DNA of 64,000 nucleotides from Nocardia flavorosea (GCF_015477805.1 NZ_JADLQL010000001.1:62001-126000), one strand, 5' to 3'. Positions 8,724 to 17,208 are shown, numbered from the stretch's first letter. A program made the numbers and translations. Notes: generated by a model from the letters alone, not told the origin.

Positions 8724-9365
8724 GTGACCGATTCCGTTGCTGTGCCGATGAGCCCCGACGATATGACCGCCGGGCAGCGCGAACGTCGGCGGCATGTGCT
8801 CGAAACCGTGATCGGGATGCTCGCCGAGATGAGTCCGGACCGGATTCAGATGCGCGAGATCTCCGAGCGGTCGGGTGTTGCGCTCGGCACGCTCTATCGG
8901 TACTTTCCGGCGAAGCAGCATGTGCTTGCGGCGTCCATGGCCGCCTGGAACGAGATTCTCGCCGAGCGTCTCGCCCAGGAGAAGGCCGCGGGCGGCCGGG
9001 CACACGGCTCGGTGCTCGATCGGGTCGCCGACCTCTATACCCGGCAGATGAAAGCGTTCCAGCGCGGACCGAATTTCGCGCGCCTGGAAGTGGAACTACA
9101 GACCTCGGAAGACCCGTATGTCCGTGACACCCTCGACGAGCGGTCGGCGGCGAACCGCAGGGCCCTTTTCGAGTTGATGGACGGTGTTCCGGCCGAGCGC
9201 GCGAGGCTGGCGTCGCTGTCGATCGGCAGCACGATGCTCAATTCACTGGTCCTGTGGACCACCGGACGGATCGGATACCCCGAGGCCCTGCGCAATGTCG
9301 TGGATGTCTGTCACCTCGTGCTCGCCGATTACGCCGGCGCGGACGCCGACGCCCGGCTGCGGTGA
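8724..9365 (+). CDS. TetR-family transcriptional regulator (probably leaderless)
   Basis: A 213-residue TetR regulator. The N-terminal helix-turn-helix spans about residues 20-65, with recognition segment GVALGTLYRYFPAKQHVL, similar in style to KstR-type steroid regulators; the C-terminal ligand domain is all-helical. TAGGCT at 8711-8716 is a good -10, and the GTG at 8724 starts seven bases after it, which is the layout of a leaderless transcript. I prefer it over upstream starts. It is convergent with a second TetR gene. Candidate targets are its own promoter or the TAGAA operators at 3.2-3.3 kb, but this is not proven. Confidence 0.85.
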   Translation: MTDSVAVPMSPDDMTAGQRERRRHVLETVIGMLAEMSPDRIQMREISERSGVALGTLYRYFPAKQHVLAASMAAWNEILAERLAQEKAAGGRAHGSVLDRVADLYTRQMKAFQRGPNFARLEVELQTSEDPYVRDTLDERSAANRRALFELMDGVPAERARLASLSIGSTMLNSLVLWTTGRIGYPEALRNVVDVCHLVLADYAGADADARLR

Positions 9366-9368
9366 CCA

Positions 9369-9393
9369 CCCGGTCACCGCAGCGGTGGCCGGG
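9369..9393. terminator. Bidirectional hairpin between convergent TetR genes
   Basis: CCCGGTCACC (9369-9378) pairs with GGTGGCCGGG (9384-9393) around a five-base loop, with one wobble pair. It lies directly after the left TetR stop. Confidence 0.5.
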
Positions 9394-9440
9394 TTGGCCG
9401 GCTACCGCCGCTCAGCGGGAAGGACGCCCGTGGTTACGGC

Positions 9441-10061
9441 TCACCGCCCGGGGGTGGCGGCGTCGATGCCGGTGAGCAGCATGCGCATACCGCGCAGCAG
9501 GATCCGCTCGACCTCGGCGAACTCACCGGAATCGCCGGCGTCGACCCAGTGGATATAGGCCTGCCGCATGGTCTGCATCACCAGTTGGGCGGGCAGTTCG
9601 CGCAGGAACGGGTCCTGGCCGAGATCGTAATGCCGGTCGAGGAAACGGGTGATCTCCCCGCACAGTCCTTCGCCCCATTCCAGCCACCGCAGCCGGTACG
9701 GCGGTGTATGGATCATCAGCTCCATGAACTTGCGGTCGAATTCCGGTATCCGGCTCCGGTGGACCTCGGTGGTGAACGCGTGCGCGAGCAATTCGACCGG
9801 GTCTGTATCGGGGGATGCGTTTCGCAGGATTTCGACGATGAGTTCCTCGCTCTGCCGGAACAGCGGGGAGAGTACGTCCTCCTTCACCGGGAAATGGCGG
9901 TGGAAGGTGCGCGGCGAGATCCCCACGATCGCGCAGATCTGCTCCACGGTGGCGGAAGTGCTGCCCTCGGCGATGAACAGATCCCGGGCGGTGAGCGCGA
10001 TGGTTTTTCGCAGTTCCGCCGCCCGGCGCTCGGTGAGGGTGGGGCGAGCCGACTTGGTCAC
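9441..10061 (-). CDS. TetR-family transcriptional regulator
   Basis: A 206-residue TetR regulator read on the minus strand. The HTH lies at about residues 15-60, with TVEQICAIVGISPRTFHRHF, a textbook TetR recognition helix ending in FxxHF. The C-terminal domain is helical and carries no obvious enzymatic motif. The GTG at 10061 is preceded by GGGAGG at seven bases and starts just ahead of the conserved TLTERRAAELRKTI helix; an upstream ATG would add 20 basic residues. It diverges from the SnoaL-like gene at 10446 and may control it through the TGACAA repeats between them. Confidence 0.85.
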   Translation of the reverse strand: MTKSARPTLTERRAAELRKTIALTARDLFIAEGSTSATVEQICAIVGISPRTFHRHFPVKEDVLSPLFRQSEELIVEILRNASPDTDPVELLAHAFTTEVHRSRIPEFDRKFMELMIHTPPYRLRWLEWGEGLCGEITRFLDRHYDLGQDPFLRELPAQLVMQTMRQAYIHWVDAGDSGEFAEVERILLRGMRMLLTGIDAATPGR

Positions 10062-10136
10062 CGGGCCTCCCTTTCGTCCTGTCGTACCGGGCTTGCGCTG
10101 CCTGGAAGCATTGCGCGAGTCCAATTATGTCGTCAG

Positions 10137-10164
10137 AGTATGACAATACGGCAGAACGTGACAA
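10137..10164 (-). promoter_or_regulatory. Promoter for the TetR gene with TGACAA repeats
   Basis: On the minus strand TTGTCA (complement of 10159-10164) and CATACT (complement of 10137-10142) are 16 nt apart. TGACAA occurs twice, 18 nt apart (10141-10146 and 10159-10164), which may be an autoregulatory site. Confidence 0.35.
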
Positions 10165-10187
10165 AAGGGTCCGTTGAAGCGGCGGTA

Positions 10188-10238
10188 CTCCCGGCCAGCG
10201 GAATCCGGCGCCCGGGCATCCTCGGCACCTGGTTTCAT
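10188..10238 (+). promoter_or_regulatory. Weak box promoter ahead of the SnoaL-like gene
   Basis: CTCCCGGCCAGCGGAA at 10188-10203 matches the recurring box at about 12 of 16 positions. TTTCAT at 10233 has the right spacing (31) but lacks the -10 A at position 2. It is weaker than the other copies. Confidence 0.3.
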
Positions 10239-10338
10239 GCCACCGTACCGCCGACGCCGGATCGGTGCGACGGTCCGGCCGCGACCCACGGTGACTCGGA
10301 CCGAACCGCGCCGACCCGAGAAAACGAGAGGTAGAGAC

Positions 10339-10449
10339 ATGATCGAAGGAGTGGCGCGCGGCCGGCGGCCGGATACGGGCACCGGCTCGCAGGACCTGAG
10401 CGTCCCCGGTTACCGGCCGTCGACGGGCACGAAAGGCCAGTGGGTATGA
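10339..10449 (+). CDS. Possible 36-residue upstream ORF coupled to the SnoaL-like gene
   Basis: A 36-codon frame begins at ATG 10339 behind GAGAGGTAGAG, and its TGA overlaps the ATG of the next gene (ATGA). The peptide starts MIEGVARG and ends GTKGQWV, is rich in Gly and Arg, and matches no family I know. It could be a leader that couples translation into the next gene, or chance. Confidence 0.3.
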   Translation: MIEGVARGRRPDTGTGSQDLSVPGYRPSTGTKGQWV

Positions 10450-10922
10450 GCGGGGACGAAATACTGGCCGGCCTGGCGGCGCGGGTGCAGCGGCTCGAGG
10501 ACGAACTGGCCATCATCCGGAAACTCACCGCCTACGGACCGCTCGTCGATGCGGGCGAGGCCGATGCGGTAGCGGAGCTGTGGGCCGAGGACGGTGTATA
10601 CGACGTCGAAGGCTGGCGGATGGCCGGGCGCGCCGAGGTGCGGGCCATGGTTCTGTCCGACGCCCACCAGAACATCATCGGCGGCGGAAGCGCGCATTTC
10701 TTCGGCCCGCCCCATATCGAATGTATCGAGGGCGACGAAGCCGCGGCGATCTGCGAATCGATCCTGGTGCGGCAGGAGGACGGCAGATTCTACATCTGGC
10801 GGGCCGGGGTTCATCGGATCGAGTTGCGCCGCACCGACAGCGGCTGGTGTGTCACCCGCCGGGTCACCCGGCCGCTGAACGGCAGCCCCGAAGCGCGCGA
10901 ACTGGTGACCGGATCGAAATAG
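10446..10922 (+). CDS. SnoaL/NTF2-like protein
   Basis: A 158-residue protein with the SnoaL_4/NTF2 cone fold. It has an N-terminal helix pair (residues 3-35, RVQRLEDELAIIRKL), the LWAEDGVYD signature at about 45-53, and a beta-rich C-terminal half with YIWRAGVHRIELRR. Such proteins include polyketide cyclases, small dehydratases, ketosteroid-isomerase relatives and beta subunits of ring-hydroxylating dioxygenases. It precedes Rieske oxygenase 1, so an accessory role with that enzyme or an isomerase/dehydratase role is possible. ATG 10446 is nine bases from AAAGG and better placed than GTG 10440. The catalytic Tyr/Asp pair of true KSI is not evident. Confidence 0.75.
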   Translation: MSGDEILAGLAARVQRLEDELAIIRKLTAYGPLVDAGEADAVAELWAEDGVYDVEGWRMAGRAEVRAMVLSDAHQNIIGGGSAHFFGPPHIECIEGDEAAAICESILVRQEDGRFYIWRAGVHRIELRRTDSGWCVTRRVTRPLNGSPEARELVTGSK

Positions 10923-10977
10923 CGATACCCCGCTGCGCCCGGCGCTGGTGGCGAGCGTTGTTTCGGTGTGGATCCCG

Positions 10978-11028
10978 TTCCGGTGACCGGGAGCATGGGC
11001 AGACAGGGACGGTTCGTTGACCTATGGT
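10978..11028 (+). promoter_or_regulatory. Box promoter 3 for Rieske oxygenase 1
   Basis: Box TTCCGGTGACCGGGAG at 10978-10993 and -10 TATGGT at 11023-11028 (offset 31). The leader to the ATG at 11223 is about 190 nt, long enough for additional control; no other gene is visible in it. Confidence 0.65.
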
Positions 11029-11222
11029 CGGTCCGGCCGGAACTTTTCGTCCCGCCGGCAGCGACGTGAGGGACTGCGCGCGTAGCGGTTTCGCCGGTTG
11101 CCGAACCTGCAGCGCACGCAGTGATCGCCGGAACGCGGCCGAAGCGGCAGTGAGGTCTGCGAGCGGCGGCCGAGTGCGAAAACGCACCACCGTGCCGATC
11201 TCGCGTCAACAAGGAGGTAATC

Positions 11223-12425
11223 ATGTCCGACCCCGATACCGAGGTTCGCGTCATCGAATCGGCGCCGCCGCCGACGCGCTATGCCCGCGGCTGGCACTGT
11301 CTCGGCCTGCTCGACGAATTCCGCGACGGGAAACCGCACGCCGTCGAGGCGTTCGGCACGAAACTGGTCGTCTTCGCCGACAGCGCCGGTTCGCTGAATG
11401 TGCTCAACGCCTACTGTCCGCATATGGGCGGTGATCTCACCCAGGGCACGATCAAGGACGACGCGGTGGCGTGCCCGTTCCACGACTGGCGCTGGTCCGG
11501 GAACGGGCGATGCGCGGGCATCCCGTACGCCCGGCGGGTTCCGCCGCTGGCCCGCACCAGGTCGTGGAAGACGCTCGAACGCAACGGTCAGCTCTTCGTC
11601 TGGCACGATCCGCAGGGAAATCCGCCGCCGCCCGAGGTGACCATCCCCGAGATTGCCGGGTACGACGAGGGGGAGTGGACCCCGTTCACCTGGAGCCGGT
11701 TGACGATCGAAGGCTCGAATTGCCGCGAGATCGTGGACAACGTGGTGGATATGGCACATTTCTTCTATATCCACTATTCCTTCCCCGTGTATTTCAAGAA
11801 TGTGTTCGAAGGGCATATCGCCAGCCAGCACATGAACAGCAAACCGCGTGCCGATGTGGACCTGGGCACGAATTATTCGAAGGAGAAGGAGTCGGTCGGC
11901 CGATCCGAAGCCGCCTATTACGGGCCGTCCTACATGATCGACTACCTGTGGAACCAATCCCCGGTCGGTGAGATCGAAACGGCGCTGATCAACTGCCATT
12001 ACCCCATTTCGCCCACCAGTTTCGTCCTGCAATGGGGCGCGGCGGTGAAGAAGCCCGCAAGCCTGACCGAGGAGCAGGCGCAGGAGATGGCGCGCAGCTT
12101 CACCCAAGGGGTCGAACTCGGTTTCGTCCAGGATGTGGAGATCTGGCGCAACAAGGCCAAGATCGACAACCCGTTGCTGTGCGAGGAAGACGGACCGGTC
12201 TATCAGCTGCGCCGCTGGTACGAGCAGTTCTACGTCGACGTCGAGGACGTCACCCCGGAGATGACGCAGCGATTCGAGTTCGAGATCGATACCGAACGCG
12301 CCATCAGTTTCTGGCAGAAGGAAGTCGACGAGAATCTCGCGGCGGGCCGGTTCGTCACCTCCGACCCGCGGATCGAATCCTTCAAGGCGAGCGCAGAGCC
12401 GACCGAAGCAGGCGCGCCGCGCTGA
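11223..12425 (+). CDS. Rieske non-haem iron oxygenase, KshA-like (copy 1)
   Basis: A 400-residue oxygenase subunit of the KshA (3-ketosteroid 9-alpha-hydroxylase) type. The Rieske [2Fe-2S] ligands are Cys65, His67, Cys84 and His87 in CPHMGG and CPFHDW. The mononuclear iron site has NVVDMAHFFYIH with His179 and His184, and a later Asp in GFVQDVEIWRNK. Length and motifs match KshA, which opens the steroid B ring together with KstD. It starts after a perfect AGGAGG. A small four-cysteine protein gene follows 61 nt after its stop. Two paralogues occur at 33.1 and 53.7 kb. The exact substrate (steroid, bile acid or related terpenoid) cannot be fixed. Confidence 0.9.
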   Translation: MSDPDTEVRVIESAPPPTRYARGWHCLGLLDEFRDGKPHAVEAFGTKLVVFADSAGSLNVLNAYCPHMGGDLTQGTIKDDAVACPFHDWRWSGNGRCAGIPYARRVPPLARTRSWKTLERNGQLFVWHDPQGNPPPPEVTIPEIAGYDEGEWTPFTWSRLTIEGSNCREIVDNVVDMAHFFYIHYSFPVYFKNVFEGHIASQHMNSKPRADVDLGTNYSKEKESVGRSEAAYYGPSYMIDYLWNQSPVGEIETALINCHYPISPTSFVLQWGAAVKKPASLTEEQAQEMARSFTQGVELGFVQDVEIWRNKAKIDNPLLCEEDGPVYQLRRWYEQFYVDVEDVTPEMTQRFEFEIDTERAISFWQKEVDENLAAGRFVTSDPRIESFKASAEPTEAGAPR

Positions 12426-12433
12426 TCTCGTCC

Positions 12434-12461
12434 GTGCCGTTCCGGGCGACCGGAACGGCAC
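12434..12461 (+). terminator. Strong intercistronic hairpin (processing or attenuation site)
   Basis: GTGCCGTTCCGG and CCGGAACGGCAC form a perfect 12-bp stem closed by GCGA, between Rieske 1 and the small cysteine protein. Its centre, TTCCGGGCGACCGGAA, also resembles the recurring box, but no promoter is placed to use it. It may lower or stabilise expression of the second gene. Confidence 0.5.
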
Positions 12462-12486
12462 GGGAATCCCCCTCCCAGGAGTGAAT

Positions 12487-12711
12487 ATGCAGCCGCTTTC
12501 CTGCCGTGCATGCGGCAACCGGGTACTGGTCGAGAAGAACAGCCTCGCCCACACCTCGGTGCAGTGGACCGAGAGCCTGCGGTGCGTGGAATTCGCCCCG
12601 GCGCCGGACCTCACCGCGCGGGCGTTACGTCCGACCTGCGCGAAAATGCGGGACTCCATCGAATCCGCGGTCCGGGAAGGGCTCATCGACGTAGGTTCCG
12701 ACCAGCGCTGA
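12487..12711 (+). CDS. Small four-cysteine protein (copy 1), linked to Rieske 1
   Basis: A 74-residue protein of unknown function. It begins MQPLSCRACGNRVLVEKNS and has four cysteines at 6, 9, 33 and 51: CxxC near the N-terminus, then two single Cys. HTSVQW at about 22-27 is nearly identical in the paralogues at 44971 and 52542. The pattern suggests a small zinc or iron-sulfur domain, perhaps an electron-transfer or assembly partner of the oxygenase, since two of the three copies lie next to KshA-like genes. ATG 12487 has AGGAG five bases upstream, whereas GTG 12481 overlaps that site. No database family was identified. Confidence 0.8.
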   Translation: MQPLSCRACGNRVLVEKNSLAHTSVQWTESLRCVEFAPAPDLTARALRPTCAKMRDSIESAVREGLIDVGSDQR

Positions 12712-12719
12712 TACCGGCC

Positions 12720-12744
12720 GGTCCAGGTACGCCGAGCCTGGATC
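12720..12744. terminator. Hairpin between convergent genes
   Basis: GGTCCAGG (12720-12727) pairs with CCTGGATC (12737-12744) with one wobble. It lies between the small cysteine protein and the esterase. Confidence 0.4.
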
Positions 12745-12830
12745 GACCGGTTGGCGGCCGCACGGGCGGCGCTGTGCGCCGTCCGCCGGAGAATGCCCGG
12801 ACGGGACGGCGCCGACAGCCGGTCCGCCGT

Positions 12831-13778
12831 TCAGCCGAACGGCAGGGGGTGCGCGAACCTGGCACGTAGCAGGGCGCCGATCTCGGCGATCGCGAGTGTC
12901 GCGCGGGCCGAATTCTCCGGCCGCATGAGAAAACCGTGGAGTACACCGGGGTACCGCGTGACGGTGGTCTGGACCCGCGCGTCCCGAAGCCGCCCGGCGT
13001 ACCGTTCGCCCCAGTCGCGGATCGGGTCGCCCTCGGCGGTCACCACGATAGCCGGCGGCAGGCCGGACAGGTCCTCGGCGTAGGCGGGAACCCGGTAGCA
13101 GTCCTGCGGCCCGGTCGAGGCGGAGTCCACGAGTTCGTGCATGAACACGATGTCCTCACGGAGCAGCATCGGAGCATCGGGCATGGTGACGATCGACGCC
13201 GCGCCCATATCACGATCCAGCCCCGGATAGAGCAGCACCTGACCGAAAATGCGCGGGCCGCCACGGTCTCTCGCCAGCAGGGCCGCGCCGGCCGCGAGAC
13301 CGCCGCCCGCACTGTCGCCGAGGACCACGACCCGACCAGGGTCGATACGCAGGCGGCCGGCGTTCGCCGCGACCCAGGCGGTGGCCGCGTACGACTCCTC
13401 GAGCTGCACCGGCGCCCCCCACTCCGGCGCCAGCCGGTAATCGACCCCGATCACCGTCGCACCGGTGGCCGTGGCGATCTGCCGGGCGAGCGGTTCGAAG
13501 GAGGCATTGGACCCCATTGCGAGACCGCCGCCGTGCAGGTGGACGACGGCCGGGGCGGCGGACTCGGTGGTGGGCCGGTACACGCGCAGCGGAATGGGCC
13601 CGTACGGCCCGGGAATCGTGAGGTTCTCGACCTCGGCCATCGGCAGCGTCTCGGCGGGCGGTTGCATCGCCTCGACCCCGGCGCGGACCTGTTCGATTCC
13701 CCGGGAACGCATCGATGGAACCGGTCCCAGGGCGTCGATGCGGGCTCGGACATCGGGATCGAGCGGGGGAACAGGCAT
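12831..13778 (-). CDS. Alpha/beta hydrolase, hormone-sensitive lipase type esterase
   Basis: A 315-residue esterase of the HSL (family IV) class. The oxyanion motif is HLHGGG (about residue 82), the nucleophile Ser lies in GDSAGG (about 153), a candidate Asp in EGDPIRDW and the catalytic His in YPGVLHGF near the C-terminus. The start is taken at the ATG six bases after GAGGAG (MPVPPL); the ATG two codons upstream abuts the Shine-Dalgarno sequence. It probably hydrolyses a short-chain ester, for example one made by a Baeyer-Villiger monooxygenase. It follows an SDR and a ketosteroid isomerase on the same strand. Confidence 0.88.
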   Translation of the reverse strand: MPVPPLDPDVRARIDALGPVPSMRSRGIEQVRAGVEAMQPPAETLPMAEVENLTIPGPYGPIPLRVYRPTTESAAPAVVHLHGGGLAMGSNASFEPLARQIATATGATVIGVDYRLAPEWGAPVQLEESYAATAWVAANAGRLRIDPGRVVVLGDSAGGGLAAGAALLARDRGGPRIFGQVLLYPGLDRDMGAASIVTMPDAPMLLREDIVFMHELVDSASTGPQDCYRVPAYAEDLSGLPPAIVVTAEGDPIRDWGERYAGRLRDARVQTTVTRYPGVLHGFLMRPENSARATLAIAEIGALLRARFAHPLPFG

Positions 13779-13906
13779 GGTCATCTCCTCGGAGTAGGTG
13801 ATCGGAACAGGGGCCGGCGAGTGCGGTGGTGATCGCCCGCAATCACCCCTGCGCTCGAACCGATCGATGTGCTCGCCGACCCGGTCGGAGGCGGTTTTTG
13901 CGGAGG

Positions 13907-14743
13907 TCAGCCCGCTGTGGCCGGTGAATCGGCCTGCGCGGAGACCCGTTCCACCCGATCGGTCCACAATTTCAACCACTCGGGGTGGGGGAAGATATGG
14001 GTTTTGCGTTCCGCCATCCCGCGCACGACGAGTTCCGCGATCTGCGCAACCGGCATCCCTTCCTGTTCGATGGTCCGGTCCACCTTCTCCTGATGTTCGA
14101 TCAGGGACGGGTCGGCGACGGCGCGGGGAATATGTCCTGGGGGCGCGTTGCGCTCGTCGTGCCGGATGGCCGTGGCGGTGTAGGCCGGGCACAGCACCGC
14201 TACTCCGATATGCGGGAACTCGGTAGCCCATTCGAAGGACAACCCCTCCGAAAGCGCCACCACCCCCGCCTTCGACACGCTGTACGGGGTCAGATATCCG
14301 CCGGTCAGAAAACCCGACATGGAGGCGGTATTGACGATATATGCCTCATCCTGGGAAGCCAGGATCGGCTGGAAGATCCGGCAGCCGTTGACAACACCCC
14401 ACAGGTTCACGCCGAGCGTCCATTCCCAGGTGGCGTGGGGAATGGTCGAGAAGTGCTGGGCGCCGCCGACCCCGGCGTTGTTGCACAGCACATGTACGGC
14501 GCCGAACCGGTCCACCGCCGCGTCGGCGAGCCGCTGCACCGAATCCGCGTCGGCGACATCGGTGGGCACACCGAGTACTTCACCGAGCTCGGACAGTTCG
14601 GTGACCGCTTGCTCCAGATCGGCGGCGTCGTTGTCGGCGACGACGACTTTCATCCCTTCTCGGAGGAAACGGGTCGCCAACCCCTTGCCGATACCGTTCG
14701 CACCGCCGGTGACGACAGCTACCCGGCCCTTCAGTACACGCAC
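13907..14743 (-). CDS. Short-chain dehydrogenase/reductase (SDR)
   Basis: A 278-residue SDR with cofactor loop TGGANGIG, strand-2 Asp in VVADND, CNNAGVGG, the catalytic NTASMSG and YSVSK, and a long C-terminal extension after residue 210 (EKVDRTIEQEGMPVAQIA) typical of the FabG-like/HSD17B group. The start is GTG 14743. It lies three bases downstream of the ketosteroid isomerase stop, so the two genes are tightly coupled. A hydroxysteroid dehydrogenase producing the isomerase's 3-keto-delta-5 substrate is attractive, but inferred from position only. Confidence 0.88.
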   Translation of the reverse strand: MRVLKGRVAVVTGGANGIGKGLATRFLREGMKVVVADNDAADLEQAVTELSELGEVLGVPTDVADADSVQRLADAAVDRFGAVHVLCNNAGVGGAQHFSTIPHATWEWTLGVNLWGVVNGCRIFQPILASQDEAYIVNTASMSGFLTGGYLTPYSVSKAGVVALSEGLSFEWATEFPHIGVAVLCPAYTATAIRHDERNAPPGHIPRAVADPSLIEHQEKVDRTIEQEGMPVAQIAELVVRGMAERKTHIFPHPEWLKLWTDRVERVSAQADSPATAG

Positions 14744-14746
14744 GGT

Positions 14747-15127
14747 TCACGCTCCTCGTGTGGTGATGACATCGGCCGGACCCCAGTACGCGCGCATACT
14801 GGTGATCAGTCCCTCGTCGTTGAACGTCACCACATCGATCGGCTCGATGGTGACGACCTGGTCCGGCATCGTGGTGACAACGCGCATATGAAATGCCGCG
14901 CTGTCCCCGGAAACCCGGATGGTGATCAATTCCGCGGTGGTGGTGACATTGTCGAGCGCACTGTAGAACGCCGTGATATCCGCGCGACCGCTGCGGACCG
15001 GGCCGCCGGCGGGGTCTTCCAGGGTGGCGGATTCGTCGTACAGTGCCCCGATTTCTTTGCCGCTGCCTTTTCCCAGCAGGGAAACATATTCGGCGACCGC
15101 GGCGGCGATCTGCGCGGTGGATGGCAT
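14747..15127 (-). CDS. Ketosteroid delta-5-isomerase-like protein
   Basis: A 126-residue protein that keeps the three catalytic positions of the classical Comamonas/Pseudomonas enzyme. Tyr14 lies in AEYVSLL, Asp38 in ATLEDPAGG, and Asp98 in IEPIDVVTF (Tyr14, Asp38 and Asp99 in the C. testosteroni numbering). The length is also right. It should convert a 3-oxo-delta-5-steroid to the delta-4 conjugated ketone by proton transfer in the cytoplasm. The ATG follows AGAGGA. It leads an operon with an SDR and perhaps the esterase. This is one of the stronger local clues that the cluster handles steroids. Confidence 0.85.
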   Translation of the reverse strand: MPSTAQIAAAVAEYVSLLGKGSGKEIGALYDESATLEDPAGGPVRSGRADITAFYSALDNVTTTAELITIRVSGDSAAFHMRVVTTMPDQVVTIEPIDVVTFNDEGLITSMRAYWGPADVITTRGA

Positions 15128-15302
15128 CGGATTCCTCTCCCGGCGGCGCGGTCGGCCGTCGCGACAAGCCCTATGTGAGCGCATCCGGGCCACGAACGGC
15201 CGGTGCTGTTCCGCCAGATGGGAGGCCGGCTGCCGCCTTCCCCGGAAGTACCTGTTCCGCGCGGCCGCCGAACCGCGCCACCGCGAGCTCGTGAACGGTT
15301 CG
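15128..15302. other. Upstream region of the isomerase operon
   Basis: No gene is seen. TTCCGCCAGATGGGAG at 15209-15224 is a poor box match; read on the minus strand it has TCACAT at the right distance (32) and might serve the isomerase operon. Confidence 0.25.
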
Positions 15303-15353
15303 GTCCCGCTCACCGGAAACGCTACAGCCGACATTTCGGGCACGCCTTATCGT
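15303..15353 (+). promoter_or_regulatory. Box promoter 4 for the MFS transporter
   Basis: Box GTCCCGCTCACCGGAA at 15303-15318 and -10 TATCGT at 15348-15353 (offset 31). The 5' leader to ATG 15575 is about 215 nt and holds no visible gene. Confidence 0.6.
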
Positions 15354-15574
15354 CCGTTGTGCCAGCTGTTGGTGACCTACATCACGACGGGCCGTCCATC
15401 GGGCCCGCCCTGCTACCGGCGCTGGCGTAGTTTCCGCGGTGCCGTAGGCCCGCGGGGTTCTGCCGCCGAATCCCCGACCCTCGCCCGGCATCACGAAATG
15501 CCGTACTCCGCGAAACCTGGTCCTGGATTCGGTGACCGGAACCCCGGGCCGCTCTCGTCTCAGGAGGACGCTCC

Positions 15575-17068
15575 ATGTCCGATCCCTCATCCCGGCTCAC
15601 CACCGGAAAACCCGCAGATGCGCCGGGGTTCAGATCCCCGGCGCTGATCATCACGGCACTCATCCTCGCCGAATGCGTCAGTGCCTTCGAAGCCGGCACG
15701 ATCTTCATTGCGCTACCGCGGTTCAGCGAAATCTTCGACGCGCCGGCTTCCACGACCGGCTGGGCGGTGACCGCCTATATGCTCGTCGCGGCGGCGACAG
15801 CCCTGGTCGGCGGCCGGCTCGGCGATATGTACGGCCGCAAAAAGGTCCTCATCGTCATCATGCTGGTTTCGGTGCTCGGCTCGGTGATCAGCGTTCTCGG
15901 CGATTCGATGGCGGCGATCATCATCGGACGAGGTGTCCAGGGGGTTTCGGGTGCGATCCTGCCGCTCTGCTACGGCCTGGCACGGGAAGCCCTGCCCGCC
16001 CCGAAGGTTCCGATCGCCATCGGGTTCGTCAGCGGTGCGGCCCTGCTGGCCGGTTCGGGTGGCTCCCTGATCGCCGGTGTCCTGCTCGACGTCGCCGACT
16101 GGCATATGATCTTCGTTCTCGCCGCTGTCCTGGCCGTTGTGGCCTCCGCTGTGGCCGCGGTCGTGCTGCCGGGTGCGCATACCCGATCGGAACTGCCGCG
16201 GTTCGACTATGTGGGCGCAATCCTGATGACACCCGGCCTGATCGCCCTGCTGTACGGCATCACGCAGGGCCCGGCCTGGGGGTGGACGAGTCCCGCCGTG
16301 ATCGGCCTGATCGTCGCCGGGCTCGTCATCCTGGCGGTATGGACTTTCTGGGAACTGGGACGCGACGAGCCCCTGGTCGATTTCCGGGTGCTGGCGAACA
16401 AGCAGATGACGCTCAACTTGATCGGACTGTCGGTGCTCGCCCTGGGCCCCGTCGGTGCCGTGCAGATCGTGACCCCGATGATCCTGCAAGCGCCGGACTC
16501 GCTACCGATCGGGCTCGGCCAGTCCGCGACGGTGACCGGCTTTGTGGCCGGTATCGCCGCACTGGTCGGTTTCATCACGTCACCGCTGGCCGGGGCGGTT
16601 GCCGGCCGGTGGGGCGGCCGGACGGCCTTCTTCATCGGGGCCGCGCTATTCGCCGTCGCCAACCTCATGATCTTGCTGGGGCATAAGTCGCTGGTGGTGA
16701 TGATGGGGGTTTTCGCGGTCGCGGCCGTCGCCACGGCGTTCGCCTTCACCGGCTACCCGAAGATCGTGATCGAATCCGTTCCCGACAACGTCACCAGCGT
16801 GACAACGGGCATCCTGAGCACCGCCCGGCAGGCGTTCTCGGCGATCGGGGTGGCCATCGTATCGGTCATGCTCTCGATATGGACGGTCCCCGGGACCACC
16901 GCGCCCACACTGTCGTCGTTCAACGCGGCGGTGGGATGGTTCATCCTGTGCTCGCTGATCGTGGCCGCCATCTGCCTGTTCATCGGCCGGCCGCAACCGG
17001 AGCCGAAACAGGCCGGCAGTATCGCTGCCGGTGAGGAGGGCAGCGCGACATCGGCGGCCTACGCCTGA
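15575..17068 (+). CDS. Major facilitator superfamily transporter (DHA2-like, 14 helices)
   Basis: A 497-residue integral membrane protein with about 14 hydrophobic segments, so it fits the DHA2 drug:proton antiporter type. Motif A is present as GGRLGDMYGRKKVLI after helix 2, and TGWAVTAYMLVAAAT marks helix 2 itself. It starts behind AGGAGG and ends in a short hydrophilic tail. In this context it may export a toxic intermediate or move a polycyclic substrate; the direction cannot be told from the sequence. A strong terminator follows, so it is probably monocistronic under its box promoter. Confidence 0.88.
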   Translation: MSDPSSRLTTGKPADAPGFRSPALIITALILAECVSAFEAGTIFIALPRFSEIFDAPASTTGWAVTAYMLVAAATALVGGRLGDMYGRKKVLIVIMLVSVLGSVISVLGDSMAAIIIGRGVQGVSGAILPLCYGLAREALPAPKVPIAIGFVSGAALLAGSGGSLIAGVLLDVADWHMIFVLAAVLAVVASAVAAVVLPGAHTRSELPRFDYVGAILMTPGLIALLYGITQGPAWGWTSPAVIGLIVAGLVILAVWTFWELGRDEPLVDFRVLANKQMTLNLIGLSVLALGPVGAVQIVTPMILQAPDSLPIGLGQSATVTGFVAGIAALVGFITSPLAGAVAGRWGGRTAFFIGAALFAVANLMILLGHKSLVVMMGVFAVAAVATAFAFTGYPKIVIESVPDNVTSVTTGILSTARQAFSAIGVAIVSVMLSIWTVPGTTAPTLSSFNAAVGWFILCSLIVAAICLFIGRPQPEPKQAGSIAAGEEGSATSAAYA

Positions 17069-17082
17069 CCGACGACCGCTCC

Positions 17083-17118
17083 GACGCCGCTACCCGGCCC
17101 GTTCCGGGTAGCGGCGTC
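17083..17118 (+). terminator. Strong terminator after the MFS gene
   Basis: GACGCCGCTACCCGG (17083-17097) pairs perfectly with 17104-17118 around a six-base loop. Confidence 0.75.
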
Positions 17119-17208
17119 CGCGCCGGTTCCCGGCGCAGAGGCCCACTGACCGGGGCGGCGTACGACGACGATCGGCGGCGGGGGCTCACCGCGCCGGTCC
17201 ACGGGTAC

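Noticed and set aside
9405..9420. Box-like CGCCGCTCAGCGGGAA between the convergent TetR genes
   Set aside because: No gene starts on either side and no -10 lies at the fixed distance; the match is probably by chance.
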